A stretch of 64,000 nucleotides of DNA from Methylobacterium sp. C25 (GTDB lineage Bacteria; Pseudomonadota; Alphaproteobacteria; Rhizobiales; Beijerinckiaceae), in the NCBI RefSeq assembly GCF_021352225.1, contig NZ_JAAUVI010000016.1, positions 33,793 to 97,792 on the forward strand, read 5' to 3'. Of the stretch, positions 1 to 10,761 are shown in pieces (position 1 is the stretch's first letter; every line of letters starts with the position of its first letter). The position numbers were made by a program, and so were the translations under genes. The notes beneath the pieces are model-generated. The model worked only from the letters and a program-made list of their open reading frames with translations. It was not told the DNA's origin and did not search any database.

Positions 1-282
1 GTGCGGCAAGGTCTGAGCGTCAGGCCGGCGCACCAGCCATGTCACCGACGCGTAAGCTCCGAGCCAGGAGCCAAGCGCCGCGAACAGCACATAGAACGCG
101 TTCTCGGTGTATTTGATCACGGCGAAGGCCGAGAGCAGGTACCAGACCGCGCTCCAGTTCGCCGCCCTGATGCGATGGCGCGCGGTGACTGCCGCGTTGA
201 AGAAGACATAGGCTGCGTCGGTCACGCCGGTCGCGAGGACGACGCCCAACGCGATCAGCGGGTCGATGGCAAGGCTCGTCAT
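1..282 (-). CDS. Hydrophobic membrane protein, 3' part outside window
   Basis: Start ATG at 282; the minus-strand frame stays open to the window edge, so only the first 94 residues are visible. They are largely hydrophobic, with probable membrane segments near residues 5-28 and 47-85. The gene begins 82 nt after the LysE-type gene and may share its transcript. I do not recognise a named family, so the function is unassigned; an inner-membrane location is inferred from composition only. Confidence 0.55.
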   Translation of the reverse strand, partial: MTSLAIDPLIALGVVLATGVTDAAYVFFNAAVTARHRIRAANWSAVWYLLSAFAVIKYTENAFYVLFAALGSWLGAYASVTWLVRRPDAQTLPH

Positions 283-364
283 GACGATGGCTCCCGATCG
301 GAGGCCGTCAGGCCCCGGTCGGGTGAGATTACACGGGCGGCCGACGGCGCACCCGCCCCCGGGC

Positions 365-997
365 TCAGCGCTGCGCTTCCATCGCCATCCGCGCGGCGAG
401 GCCGGCCAGGACAGTGCCCATCAGCCAGCGCTGCACGACGAGCCAGGTCGGACGCCGGACGAGGAAGCCGGCGATCGAGCCCGCCGTCAGCGCCACCAAT
501 CCATTCACGAGTATGCCCATCGCGGTCTGGACGGAGCCGAACAGCAGCGACTGCATCAGGACGTCGCCGCGGCCCGGATCGATGAATTGCGGCAGCAGCG
601 ACAGGTAGATGACCGCGATCTTCTGGTTCAGGAGATTGGTCAGCAGGCCCATGACGAAGAGGCGCCGCGCCGAATCGTGCGGCAGGGTTCTCGCCTCGAA
701 CGGCGAGCGGCCGCCAGGCCGGACGGCCTGCCAGGCGAGGTAAAGCAGATAGACCGCGCCGCCGATCCTGAGCGCGTCGTAGGCGTAGGGGATCGCCAGC
801 AGCAGAGCCGTCACGCCGAAGGCCGCGCAGAGCATGTAGAACAGGTAGCCGACGGCGACGCCGGCCAGCGAGATCAGCCCTGCCCTGCGGCCCTGCGAGA
901 TCGAGCGGGACAGCACGTAGACCATGTTCGGTCCGGGCGTCAGCGCCAGCCCGAGGGCGACGAGCAGGAAGGGGATCAGGTCGAGGAAAGTGGACAC
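365..997 (-). CDS. LysE/RhtB-family amino-acid exporter
   Basis: A 210-residue inner-membrane protein with about six hydrophobic segments. The N-terminal segment contains the family's conserved T-P-G-P-N-M motif (about residues 20-25), followed by a basic loop and alternating hydrophobic stretches through to the C terminus. Length fits the LysE/RhtB translocator family (about 200-220 residues), which exports amino acids or related metabolites by proton antiport. The substrate cannot be predicted. It is transcribed leftward, ahead of the partial membrane gene at 282. Confidence 0.85.
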   Translation of the reverse strand: MSTFLDLIPFLLVALGLALTPGPNMVYVLSRSISQGRRAGLISLAGVAVGYLFYMLCAAFGVTALLLAIPYAYDALRIGGAVYLLYLAWQAVRPGGRSPFEARTLPHDSARRLFVMGLLTNLLNQKIAVIYLSLLPQFIDPGRGDVLMQSLLFGSVQTAMGILVNGLVALTAGSIAGFLVRRPTWLVVQRWLMGTVLAGLAARMAMEAQR

Positions 998-1091
998 GGC
1001 AGCGCTCTCGGGATGGCGTGGTTAGACGCCTTTCCGTCGCCTAGAACCAGATTGCTGCGATCGTGGCTGGTATGAATGCGGGCCTCACGCC

Positions 1092-1203
1092 GTCATTCCG
1101 GGGCGCCGAAGGCGAACCCGGAATCCAGACGCGCAGGTCTCGCAATATGCGGCACCGTCAGCGGTTCTGGATTCCGGGTTCCGCTTCGCGGCCCCGGAAT
1201 GAC
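1092..1203. repeat. Palindromic repeat copy A (112 bp)
   Basis: The sequence opens with GTCATTCCGGGG and closes with its complement CCCCGGAATGAC. A second inner pair (CCCGGAATCCAG / CTGGATTCCGGG) encloses a central segment of about 40 bp. Copy B at 1522-1633 has the same length in the opposite orientation: its left arm matches the right arm of this copy, and the central segments align after reverse complementing. A diverged third copy lies at 9542-9658. It looks like a non-autonomous MITE/REP-type element. Confidence 0.85.
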
Positions 1204-1214
1204 GATGGGAGATC

Positions 1215-1502
1215 TCACATGTTCAGCGTCGGATACAGGTCGCTCCACTCGGGATTGAACTCTTCGATCAGGACGATCTTCCAGTCGCGTCGCCAGGTCT
1301 TGAGCGCCTTTTCGCGCGTGATGGCTTCGTCGATGTGCTCGTAGGTCTCGTACCAGACGAGCCGAGTCACGCCATATCGCGAGGTGAAGCCTAGCTGCGC
1401 TTTGGTCCTGTGCTGGTAGGCTCGGCGCGCCAAGTCATTGGTGACACCGATATAAAGCGTGCCATGCCGCCCACTGCTCAGCATGTACACGAAATAGGGC
1501 AT
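1215..1502 (-). CDS. Small GIY-YIG nuclease-family protein
   Basis: A 95-residue protein equivalent to the UPF0213-type single-domain GIY-YIG proteins. The Y-F-V-Y-M-L start (residues 3-8) supplies the first tyrosine pair, and T-L-Y-I-G-V-T (about 16-22) the second motif; a basic R-x-x-x-H helix and a K-T-W-R-R-D segment follow. The fold is a nuclease core, but the cellular role of stand-alone members is poorly known. The gene lies exactly between two inverted copies of a palindromic repeat (ending at 1203 and starting at 1522), which suggests it moves with, or acts on, these repeats. That link is inference. Confidence 0.85.
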   Translation of the reverse strand: MPYFVYMLSSGRHGTLYIGVTNDLARRAYQHRTKAQLGFTSRYGVTRLVWYETYEHIDEAITREKALKTWRRDWKIVLIEEFNPEWSDLYPTLNM

Positions 1503-1521
1503 CGGCTTTCAGCCTCACTCC

Positions 1522-1633
1522 GTCATTCCGGGGCCGCGAAGCGGAACCCGGAATCCAGAAACGCCGACGGTGCTCGGTTTGCCAAGACCTGTGTTTCTGG
1601 ATTCCGGGTTCGCCTTCGGCGCCCCGGAATGAC
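1522..1633. repeat. Palindromic repeat copy B, inverted relative to copy A
   Basis: 112 bp with the same GTCATTCCGGGG / CCCCGGAATGAC ends as copy A. The distinctive arm sequences (CCGCGAAGCGGAACCC on the left, TTCGCCTTCGGCGCC on the right) are swapped relative to copy A, so the two copies face each other across the GIY-YIG gene. It ends 30 bp before the mcl terminator hairpin. Confidence 0.85.
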
Positions 1634-1662
1634 GGTGGATGAGCCTCCTCTCGGAGCTGACG

Positions 1663-1696
1663 AAAAAGGCCGCCCCGATTTCCCGGAGCGGCCCTT
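1663..1696 (-). terminator. Intrinsic terminator of the serine-cycle operon
   Basis: On the minus strand a GGCCGC/GCGGCC stem, extended inward by a C/G-rich stem, is followed by GGCC-TTTTT. It lies 30 nt after the mcl stop codon, at the end of the leftward operon. Confidence 0.75.
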
Positions 1697-1725
1697 TATC
1701 CAGAAGCTGTCGAGCGCCGACGCGC

Positions 1726-2694
1726 TTACTTCATGGCGTCGGCCTTCTGGATGAGCGCCTCGGCCATCTTGATCGAAGCAATGTCGATCAGGCGGCCATC
1801 GAGGGCCACGGCGCCGCGGCCGGCCTTGGCGGCCTCTTCCATGGCGACGAGGATGCGGCGGGCCTTCTCGACCTCCTTCTCGGAGGGGGTGAACACCTCG
1901 TTGGCGAGATCGATCTGCGAGGGGTGGATCGCCCACTTGCCCTCGTAGCCGGCAGCCGCACAGCGACGGGCGGCCGAGATGTAGCCGTCCTGGTCCGAGA
2001 AGTCGCCGAAGGGGCCGTCGATCGGGCGCAGGCCATAGGCGCGGCATGCGACCAGCATGCGCTGCTGGGCGAACAGCCACGGGTCCTGCCAATGGGTCTC
2101 GCGCTTGCCGGCCTCGTCCTTGTCGGTCAGCACGCTGTAATCGGGGTTCACGCCGCCGATGACGGTGGAGCGCGTGCGGCAGGAGGCGGCGTAGTCGGCC
2201 ACGCCGAAGGACATCGCCTCGAGGCGCTTCGAGGAGGTCGCGATCGCCTCGACATTGGCCATGCCGAGAGCGGTTTCGATCAGAACCTCGAAACCGATCT
2301 TCTTCTCGCGCTTCTTGGCCTGCTCGATCTGCGTGGTCAGCACGTCGATCGCGTAGACGTCGGCCGGCACGCCGACCTTGGGGATCAGGATCATGTCGAG
2401 GCGCGGGCAATTCTCCACGATGTCGACGACGTCCCGGTACATGTAGTGGGTGTCGAGACCATTGATGCGGATCATCATGGTCTTGTTGCCCCAATCGATA
2501 TCGTTGAGGGCCTGGATGATGTTTTTCCGCGCCTGCTCCTTGTCGTCGGGAGCGACCGCGTCCTCGAGGTCGAGGAAGATCACGTCGGCGTTCGAGGAGG
2601 CCGACTTTTCCATGAAGGTCGGGTTCGAGCCGGGCACGGCCAACTCGGAACGGTGCAGGCGGGCCTTGGCCTGCGGGATCAGGGTGAAGCTCAT
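1726..2694 (-). CDS. mcl: L-malyl-CoA lyase (serine cycle)
   Basis: A 322-residue HpcH/HpaI-type lyase that cleaves malyl-CoA to glyoxylate and acetyl-CoA, regenerating the glyoxylate acceptor of the serine cycle. Visible features are the substrate loop ELAVPGSNP near residue 17, VIFLDLEDAV (about 38-47) and the metal-binding VLIETALGMANVEAIA stretch (about 146-161). The protein reads almost co-linearly with M. extorquens MclA as I remember it. The start ATG at 2694 is preceded by an AGAGAGGA ribosome site. It is the last gene of the operon, 23 nt after ppc, and is followed by an intrinsic terminator. Confidence 0.97.
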   Translation of the reverse strand: MSFTLIPQAKARLHRSELAVPGSNPTFMEKSASSNADVIFLDLEDAVAPDDKEQARKNIIQALNDIDWGNKTMMIRINGLDTHYMYRDVVDIVENCPRLDMILIPKVGVPADVYAIDVLTTQIEQAKKREKKIGFEVLIETALGMANVEAIATSSKRLEAMSFGVADYAASCRTRSTVIGGVNPDYSVLTDKDEAGKRETHWQDPWLFAQQRMLVACRAYGLRPIDGPFGDFSDQDGYISAARRCAAAGYEGKWAIHPSQIDLANEVFTPSEKEVEKARRILVAMEEAAKAGRGAVALDGRLIDIASIKMAEALIQKADAMK

Positions 2695-2717
2695 GATTTC
2701 CTCTCTTTTTTAAAGGC

Positions 2718-5483
<2,766 letters not shown>

Positions 5484-5504
5484 GGTGTGGTCACCTTGGG
5501 TGCC

Positions 5505-5705
5505 AGTGAATGTCCCTCTCCCCTCTGCGAGAGAGGGTGGCCCGCGAAGCGGGTCGGGAGAGGGGAGCGACCTATCCGGAGAGTGCGGAGCCGGCCCCTC
5601 TCCCGCCTCGCATCCGCGAGGCACCCTCCCCCCGACTGGATCGGGCCGGCCCGATCCAGTCAGATGACTGCAGAGATCGGGCAGCCCGACATCTGTCGGG
5701 GGGAG
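5505..5705. repeat. Repeat-rich mtkB-ppc junction with a 26-bp perfect palindrome
   Basis: The gap holds several CCCTCTCCC/GGGAGAGGG-type inverted repeats of a kind scattered through many Hyphomicrobiales genomes. At 5635-5660 there is a perfect palindrome (ACTGGATCGGGCC plus its complement). A further CCCGACA/TGTCGGG hairpin follows near 5690. No open frame here looks coding. In RNA these would form strong stem-loops between two co-transcribed genes, so they may influence mRNA decay or partial termination. Confidence 0.7.
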
Positions 5706-5717
5706 GGTTGAACGGCG

Positions 5718-6614
5718 TCAGGCCGCCTTGCGGCGGTTCAGCACCTCGGCAACGGTCGTCCCGAACGAACCCGGATCGGGCGCGACGGTCAGGCCGTAGG
5801 ACTTCATGATCTCGGCCTTCTCGGCGGCGCTGTCGCCCGAGGCGGAGATGATCGCGCCGGCATGGCCCATGCGGCGGCCCTTCGGTGCGGTCAGGCCGGC
5901 CACGAAGCCGATCACGGGCTTCGAGAAGTTGTCCTTGATCCAGGCCGAGGCCTCGGCCTCCTGCGGGCCGCCGATCTCGCCGATGATCAGGACCGCATGC
6001 GTATCCGGGTCCTGCTCGAACAGCGCGAGATGGTCGAGGAAGGACGAGCCGTTGATCGGATCGCCGCCGATGCCGACCGAGGTCGAGATGCCGATGCCGA
6101 GCGCCTTCATCTGCGCGGCGGCTTCGTAGCCGAGGGTGCCGGAGCGCGAGATCACGCCGACATTGCCCTGCTTGTAGATGTGGCCCGGCATGATGCCGAG
6201 CATTGACTTGCCGGGCGAGATGATGCCGGCGCAGTTCGGGCCGACCACCATGGTGCGGCGATCTTTGGGATAGCGCATCAGGTAGCGCTTCACCCGCATC
6301 ATGTCCTGGGCCGGGATGCCGTCGGTGATCGAGCAGACCAGCTTCAGGCCAGCATCGGCCGCCTCCATGATCGCGTCCATGGCGAAGGGCGGCGCGACGA
6401 AGGTGATCGAGGTCGTGGCCCCGGTCTCCTTCACGGCATCCTTGACCGTGTTGAACACCGGCACGCCGACATGGGTCTTGCCGCCCTTGCCGGGCGTGAC
6501 GCCGCCGACGACGTTGGCGCCGTATTCGATCATCTCCTTGGCGTGGAACGAACCCTTGTCGCCGGTGATGCCCTGGACGAGGATCGGGGTCTTCTCGTCG
6601 ATGAGAATGCTCAT
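5718..6614 (-). CDS. mtkB: Malate thiokinase, alpha-type subunit
   Basis: A 298-residue SucD-like subunit that, with MtkA, makes malyl-CoA from malate, CoA and ATP. It has the CoA-binding Rossmann start (ILVQGITGDKGSFH, about residues 10-23), a VGPNCAGIISPGK loop and the phospho-histidine motif GHAGAIISASGD near residue 250. The start ATG 6614 follows an AGGGAGGAG ribosome site; upstream in-frame residues are arginine-rich read-through of mtkA. It lies 25 nt after mtkA. Confidence 0.96.
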   Translation of the reverse strand: MSILIDEKTPILVQGITGDKGSFHAKEMIEYGANVVGGVTPGKGGKTHVGVPVFNTVKDAVKETGATTSITFVAPPFAMDAIMEAADAGLKLVCSITDGIPAQDMMRVKRYLMRYPKDRRTMVVGPNCAGIISPGKSMLGIMPGHIYKQGNVGVISRSGTLGYEAAAQMKALGIGISTSVGIGGDPINGSSFLDHLALFEQDPDTHAVLIIGEIGGPQEAEASAWIKDNFSKPVIGFVAGLTAPKGRRMGHAGAIISASGDSAAEKAEIMKSYGLTVAPDPGSFGTTVAEVLNRRKAA

Positions 6615-6639
6615 GGCGTAACTCCTCCCTGTCTCAGGC

Positions 6640-7803
6640 TTATTGCTTGCTGGCCTCGACCGCCTTCTGGGCGGCCTCCGCCAGGCTGTCGGCGGTGATG
6701 AGATCGAGCTTCGAATCCTCGAGGATCTTCTTGCCCGCCTCGACATTCGTGCCCGCCAGACGCACCACGAGCGGCACGTTGAGCTTCACTTCCTTGGCCG
6801 CCTGGACGACGCCCTCGGCGATCCAGTCGCAGCGGTTGATGCCGGCGAAGATGTTCACGAGGATCACCTTCACGTTGTCGTCCGACAGGACGAGGCGGAA
6901 GGCCGTGGCAACGCGCTCGGGCGAAGCGCCGCCGCCGACGTCGAGGAAGTTCGCAGGCGAACCGCCGGCGTGCTTGATCATGTCCATGGTGGCCATGGCG
7001 AGGCCTGCGCCGTTGACGATGCAGCCGATCTCGCCGTCGAGGCCGATGTAGTTGAGGCTGTGCTCGGCGGCCTGCGCCTCGCGCGGGTCGCTCTGCGACG
7101 GATCGTGCATGTCGGCGATGTTGCGGCGACGGAACAGCGCGTTGTCGTCGAAGGACATCTTGGCATCGAGCGCCAGCACGCGGTCGTCCTTGGTGACGAC
7201 GAGCGGGTTGATCTCGAGCATGGTGCCGTCGCAATCGCGGAACGCCCGGTAGGCGTTCATGATCGTCTTCACGGCGGCCGAGACCTGCTTGATGTTCAGG
7301 CCGAGCTGGAAGGCGATCTCGCGGGCCTGGAACTGCTGCAGGCCGACGGCGGGCTCGACGACGATCTGGATCAGGGCCTCGGGGTCCTTCTCGGCGATCT
7401 CCTCGATGTCCATGCCGCCATGCTTGGACGCGATGACGCGCACGCGCTCGGCCTTCCGGTCGAGGACGTAGCCGAGATAGATCTCGCGATCGAAGGGATC
7501 GGCGGTCTCGATGTAGACTCGCTGGACCGGCTTGCCCTCGGGCCCGGTCTGCAGGGTGACGAGACGCTTGCCGAGCAGGTTCTTGGCGGCGTCGCGGACC
7601 TCGTTATAGGTCCGGCACAGCTTGATCCCGCCGGCCTTGCCGCGGGCGCCGGCATGGATCTGCGCCTTCACGGCCCAGAACGAGCCGCCGAGCTCGGTCG
7701 CCGCGTAGACGGCCTGGTCGGGGCTGAAGGCGACGGCGCCTTTGGCCACGGCCACGCCGAAGCTCGCGAGCAGCTCCTTGGCTTGATACTCGTGAACGTC
7801 CAT
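6640..7803 (-). CDS. mtkA: Malate thiokinase, beta-type ATP-grasp subunit
   Basis: A 387-residue SucC-like subunit with the typical MDVHEYQAKELL start, an ATP-grasp domain over about the first 240 residues and the glycine-rich VGGGASPERVATAF segment near residue 290. It supplies the nucleotide site of malate thiokinase. A strong GGAGG-type site precedes ATG 7803. It follows fch after a 163-nt gap that carries a hairpin, so mtkA may have some independent transcription. Confidence 0.96.
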   Translation of the reverse strand: MDVHEYQAKELLASFGVAVAKGAVAFSPDQAVYAATELGGSFWAVKAQIHAGARGKAGGIKLCRTYNEVRDAAKNLLGKRLVTLQTGPEGKPVQRVYIETADPFDREIYLGYVLDRKAERVRVIASKHGGMDIEEIAEKDPEALIQIVVEPAVGLQQFQAREIAFQLGLNIKQVSAAVKTIMNAYRAFRDCDGTMLEINPLVVTKDDRVLALDAKMSFDDNALFRRRNIADMHDPSQSDPREAQAAEHSLNYIGLDGEIGCIVNGAGLAMATMDMIKHAGGSPANFLDVGGGASPERVATAFRLVLSDDNVKVILVNIFAGINRCDWIAEGVVQAAKEVKLNVPLVVRLAGTNVEAGKKILEDSKLDLITADSLAEAAQKAVEASKQ

Positions 7804-7945
7804 CGAAGATCTCCTCCGCGTTTCCTTTTGCGAAGCATCCTCGCGTAAAAGTCAGTTCACGTGAAGCTGCCTGCGCCTGAACTTTTTCTTCTCTGGCAAT
7901 TCAATTTGGTTGTCTGCCAGTTGTTTATAGAATTCATTTAAAGCG

Positions 7946-7968
7946 GAGCCGGCGGCATGAGCCGGCTC
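7946..7968 (-). terminator. Hairpin overlapping the fch stop codon (weak terminator or attenuator)
   Basis: A perfect 8-bp stem GAGCCGGC/GCCGGCTC with a 7-nt loop; on the minus strand it starts within the fch stop region and is followed only by CTTTAAA, so any terminator would be weak. It lies in the 163-nt gap before mtkA, which is less GC-rich than the flanking genes. Confidence 0.4.
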
Positions 7969-8593
7969 AATTGACCTTGTTCTTGACGACCTCGTAGACG
8001 CGCTCGTTGATGGCCGAGGCTTCGCCGAGCAGGCCCTCGAGTTCCTTGAGCCGCTCCTCGGCGAAGGCGCGATCGTCGAGGCCCTTGGCGTTGACGTAGA
8101 CGTTGAGCGCAGCCGAGCGCAGGCCTGCGTAAGCCGAGAGCACGGCGACGCCGGCATCCGAAATCACGTTGAGATTGCCCTTGTCGGCGACGGGCACGGC
8201 GAGGTCGATCACCTCGCGGCAGACCCGGCAGCAGGCGAGCGGTACGTCGGTGGCGACCTTGAGCGCCGCCTGGATCTTCTCCGCCCGCGCGGCCTTTTCT
8301 TCGTCGGTGTTTTTCGGAAGCCCGTAGGCCGCCATCACCGCGTCGAAGGCCTCGACGTCGTCGGCGATCATGCCGGTGAGCGTCGCGCGCAGTTTTTCGG
8401 ATTGGGCGAGGACGCCCTTCAGCTCCTCCTCGACCTCGACGTATTTCTTCTTGCCGATGGTCAGGTTGCACACCATCGACAGCAGGGCCGCGCCCATGGC
8501 GCCCGAGATGGCGGCGGCACCGCCGCCGCCGGGGGTCGGGGCGGAGCTCGCCAGCCCGTCGAGGAAATTCGCGATGGTCTCGTTCTGGGCCAT
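7967..8593 (-). CDS. fch: Methenyl-tetrahydrofolate cyclohydrolase
   Basis: A 208-residue protein of the formiminotransferase-cyclodeaminase fold that interconverts methenyl- and formyl-H4F in C1 metabolism. The N terminus has the family's glycine-rich stretch (T-P-G-G-G-G-A-A-A, about residues 20-28) followed by long helices with VEEELKGVLAQSEKLR. The start lies 3 nt after the mtdA stop codon, indicating tight coupling. Length matches M. extorquens FchA. Confidence 0.94.
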   Translation of the reverse strand: MAQNETIANFLDGLASSAPTPGGGGAAAISGAMGAALLSMVCNLTIGKKKYVEVEEELKGVLAQSEKLRATLTGMIADDVEAFDAVMAAYGLPKNTDEEKAARAEKIQAALKVATDVPLACCRVCREVIDLAVPVADKGNLNVISDAGVAVLSAYAGLRSAALNVYVNAKGLDDRAFAEERLKELEGLLGEASAINERVYEVVKNKVN

Positions 8594-8596
8594 GGC

Positions 8597-9463
8597 TCAG
8601 GCCATCTCTTTGGCGAGGGCGTAGATGTTCTCGGCGTCGAACACGCCTTCGCTCGACTCGAAGAGCTTGGCGATGCAGGCGCGGTGCAGCTTCAGCTTGA
8701 GGCCGCCGATGCCGAGCGCGCCGAGCGCGATCTTGCCGTTGTAGTCCTTGGCCTTGTCGGTGGCCTCGATGCCGCCGATGCCGAGCGGGGGCTGGGCGTT
8801 GTAGTCGGCGACGATCTCGACCGACGCTTCGTTCTGCCAGGCGGCAGCCGGGACGAGCTCGAGCCCGATGGCGCCGGCCGTGAAGATCAGGTTCTGACCC
8901 TTGATGATCGCGGCGCGCGAGGCGTCGTCCGGCGTCTCGGCGGCCGTCACGTTGACCTTGAAGCGCTTGTTGATGGCGTCGGCGGCGGCCTGCGCCTTGT
9001 CGAGCTTGCGCCCGCAGACGATGACCTCGGCGCCCTCGCCGGCCAGAAGCGCGGCCGAGCGCATGCCGACCGGGCCGGTGCCGGCCAGAACGACGGCCTT
9101 CTTGCCCTTCACGGAACCGCCTGCCGCCTTCACGGCGAGCGCGACGCCGGCTGCGGCGGTGGTGTTCGAGCCGTTCGAGTCGAGCATCACCGAGACGCGG
9201 AACGGGCCGAAGAAGCGCTTCTTGACCGCCTCGAACACCTTCTCGCCGGCGGCCATGTCACCGCCGCCGACGAAGATCGCCGTCGACTGCTTCTCCTTGC
9301 CGCCGCGGGTGTAGATCGTGCCGTCGACATAGGCGCCGACGTTCTCGGGGGTGACGTTGCCGTAGCCGGTGATGTGATCGGCACCGCCGTCATAGCCAAC
9401 GACCACGTCGAACACGCTCGGGGTGGCATCCGTGTCGAATTGGAAGAGAAGCTTCTTGGTCAT
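8597..9463 (-). CDS. mtdA: NADP-dependent methylene-H4F/methylene-H4MPT dehydrogenase
   Basis: A 288-residue dehydrogenase linking methylene-H4F with methenyl-H4F in the C1 branch point. The C-terminal half is a Rossmann domain with VLAGTGPVGMRSAALLAGEG (about 129-148) and VIVCGRK, the latter consistent with NADP specificity. Length and sequence fit methylobacterial MtdA, not FolD. It lies between hprA and fch, as in M. extorquens. Confidence 0.95.
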   Translation of the reverse strand: MTKKLLFQFDTDATPSVFDVVVGYDGGADHITGYGNVTPENVGAYVDGTIYTRGGKEKQSTAIFVGGGDMAAGEKVFEAVKKRFFGPFRVSVMLDSNGSNTTAAAGVALAVKAAGGSVKGKKAVVLAGTGPVGMRSAALLAGEGAEVIVCGRKLDKAQAAADAINKRFKVNVTAAETPDDASRAAIIKGQNLIFTAGAIGLELVPAAAWQNEASVEIVADYNAQPPLGIGGIEATDKAKDYNGKIALGALGIGGLKLKLHRACIAKLFESSEGVFDAENIYALAKEMA

Positions 9464-9541
9464 GATTCCTCTGGCGATCTGGTCGCGCGTTGCTTGGCGC
9501 GTTTCCTAGAAGCGGCCCGTAAGGCCGCGATTATTTCACCC

Positions 9542-9658
9542 GTCATTCCGGGGCTCGCTGCAGGCGAGAACCCGGACTTCCAGAAACACAGGTCTCGATC
9601 CATCCGGCCGCCTCGGCGGCTCTGGATCCCGGGTTCGCCTTCGGCGCCCCGGGATGAC
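9542..9658. repeat. Palindromic repeat copy C inside the serine-cycle operon
   Basis: The copy begins GTCATTCCGGGG and ends CCCCGGGATGAC, with inner arms ending in TTCCAG / CTGGAT. It is a diverged member of the family at 1092 and 1522, sharing the AAACACAGGTCT centre with copy B read in reverse. It fills most of the 212-nt hprA-mtdA gap, so every operon transcript crosses it. Confidence 0.8.
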
Positions 9659-9675
9659 GGAGCATGCGTCGGGCT

Positions 9676-10620
9676 CTAAGCCTCGACGACGTTCTGCGGC
9701 TTGCCGGCGACCCAGGCCTCGACATTGTCGACGAGCTGGTCGGCCAGGATCTGCATGGCCTCCTTCGAGGCCCAGGCGACGTGCGGCGTGACGATGAGGT
9801 TCGGCAGGTCCTGCTCGCACAGGATGTTGCCGTCCTTCGGCGGCTCCTGGGCGACCACGTCGAAGCCGGCGCCGCCGATGGTGCCGTTCTTCAGTGCCTC
9901 GACCAGGGCGGCCTCGTCGATGAGCCCGCCGCGAGCCGTGTTGATGAGAAGGGCGTGCTTCTTCATCTTTTTCAGCTCGGCTGCGCCGATCATGCCCTTG
10001 GTGTCGGGCGTCAGCGGGACGTGCAGCGTGATGACGTCGCTGTCGCGCAGAATGGTGTCGAAATCGACGAGGCCCGGCTGCTCGAAGACATCGTAGGCGA
10101 TGACCTTCATGCCGAGCGCTTCGGCGCGCTTGCCGATCGACTTGCCGAGCGCGCCGTAGCCGACGATGCCGAGCGTCGAGCCGGCGATGTCGTGGATCGG
10201 GTAGTCGAAGTAGCAGAACTGGCTCGACTTGTTCCAATCGCCCCGGCGCACGGAATTGGCGTAGGGGACGATGGCGCGGCGGAGCGAGAACATCAGCCCG
10301 ATCACGTGCTCGGGCACGGTGTTGAAGGCGTAGCCGCGGATGTTGACGACGGTGATGCCCTGCTCTTTCGCCTGCTTCTTGTCGACGACGTCGGTGCCGG
10401 TGGCGGCGACCGCGATGAGCTTGAGGTCTGGAAGCTGCTTGAGCACGTCGGCGCGCATCGGCACCTTGTTGATGAGAGCGACCTCGGCACCCTTCAGGCG
10501 CTCGACGATCTCCTCCGGCGTCCAGGTCGAGTCGTATTCCTTGTAGTCGTGCGGGAAGCTGAAGCTCCGCACCTTCGCGTCGAGGGATTCGCGGTCGAGG
10601 AAGACGACTTTCTTGGTCAT
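9676..10620 (-). CDS. hprA: Hydroxypyruvate reductase
   Basis: A 314-residue D-2-hydroxyacid dehydrogenase reducing hydroxypyruvate to glycerate. It shows the nucleotide-binding GYGALGKSIG (about residues 150-159), the catalytic-arginine region INTARGGLIDEAAL and the histidine in TPHVAWASKEA near residue 285. I chose ATG 10620 (MTKKVVFLD) over an upstream in-frame ATG because length then matches methylobacterial HprA. It lies 141 nt after sga, with two large hairpins between. Confidence 0.96.
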   Translation of the reverse strand: MTKKVVFLDRESLDAKVRSFSFPHDYKEYDSTWTPEEIVERLKGAEVALINKVPMRADVLKQLPDLKLIAVAATGTDVVDKKQAKEQGITVVNIRGYAFNTVPEHVIGLMFSLRRAIVPYANSVRRGDWNKSSQFCYFDYPIHDIAGSTLGIVGYGALGKSIGKRAEALGMKVIAYDVFEQPGLVDFDTILRDSDVITLHVPLTPDTKGMIGAAELKKMKKHALLINTARGGLIDEAALVEALKNGTIGGAGFDVVAQEPPKDGNILCEQDLPNLIVTPHVAWASKEAMQILADQLVDNVEAWVAGKPQNVVEA

Positions 10621-10678
10621 GGTTTGTCCCTGCCTTCGGGCCGTGGCGTCGGCCGTCACGTGTTCTTGTCCAGGGTTT

Positions 10679-10706
10679 CGGACGAGGCGTCGAGACGCCT
10701 CGTCCG
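10679..10706. repeat. 13-bp perfect inverted repeat in the sga-hprA gap
   Basis: CGGACGAGGCGTC is followed after 2 nt by its exact complement. In RNA it would be a very stable stem. There is no T-run next to it, so it looks more like an mRNA processing or stabilising hairpin than an intrinsic terminator. Confidence 0.75.
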
Positions 10707-10722
10707 ATGGTCGGACTGCGCG

Positions 10723-10752
10723 AGCCTCGAGACCTAGAGGGGGCTCGAGGCT
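10723..10752. repeat. Second inverted repeat in the sga-hprA gap
   Basis: AGCCTCGAG and CTCGAGGCT (9 bp, perfect) are separated by 12 nt. The hairpin lies just after the sga stop codon, upstream of the 13-bp hairpin on the leftward transcript. Confidence 0.65.
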
Positions 10753-10761
10753 TGGCGAGAC

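Noticed and set aside
1..1075. Long plus-strand open frames opposite lysE and the partial membrane gene
   Set aside because: They are Arg/Pro/His-rich and antisense to clear membrane-protein genes, as expected for high-GC shadow frames.
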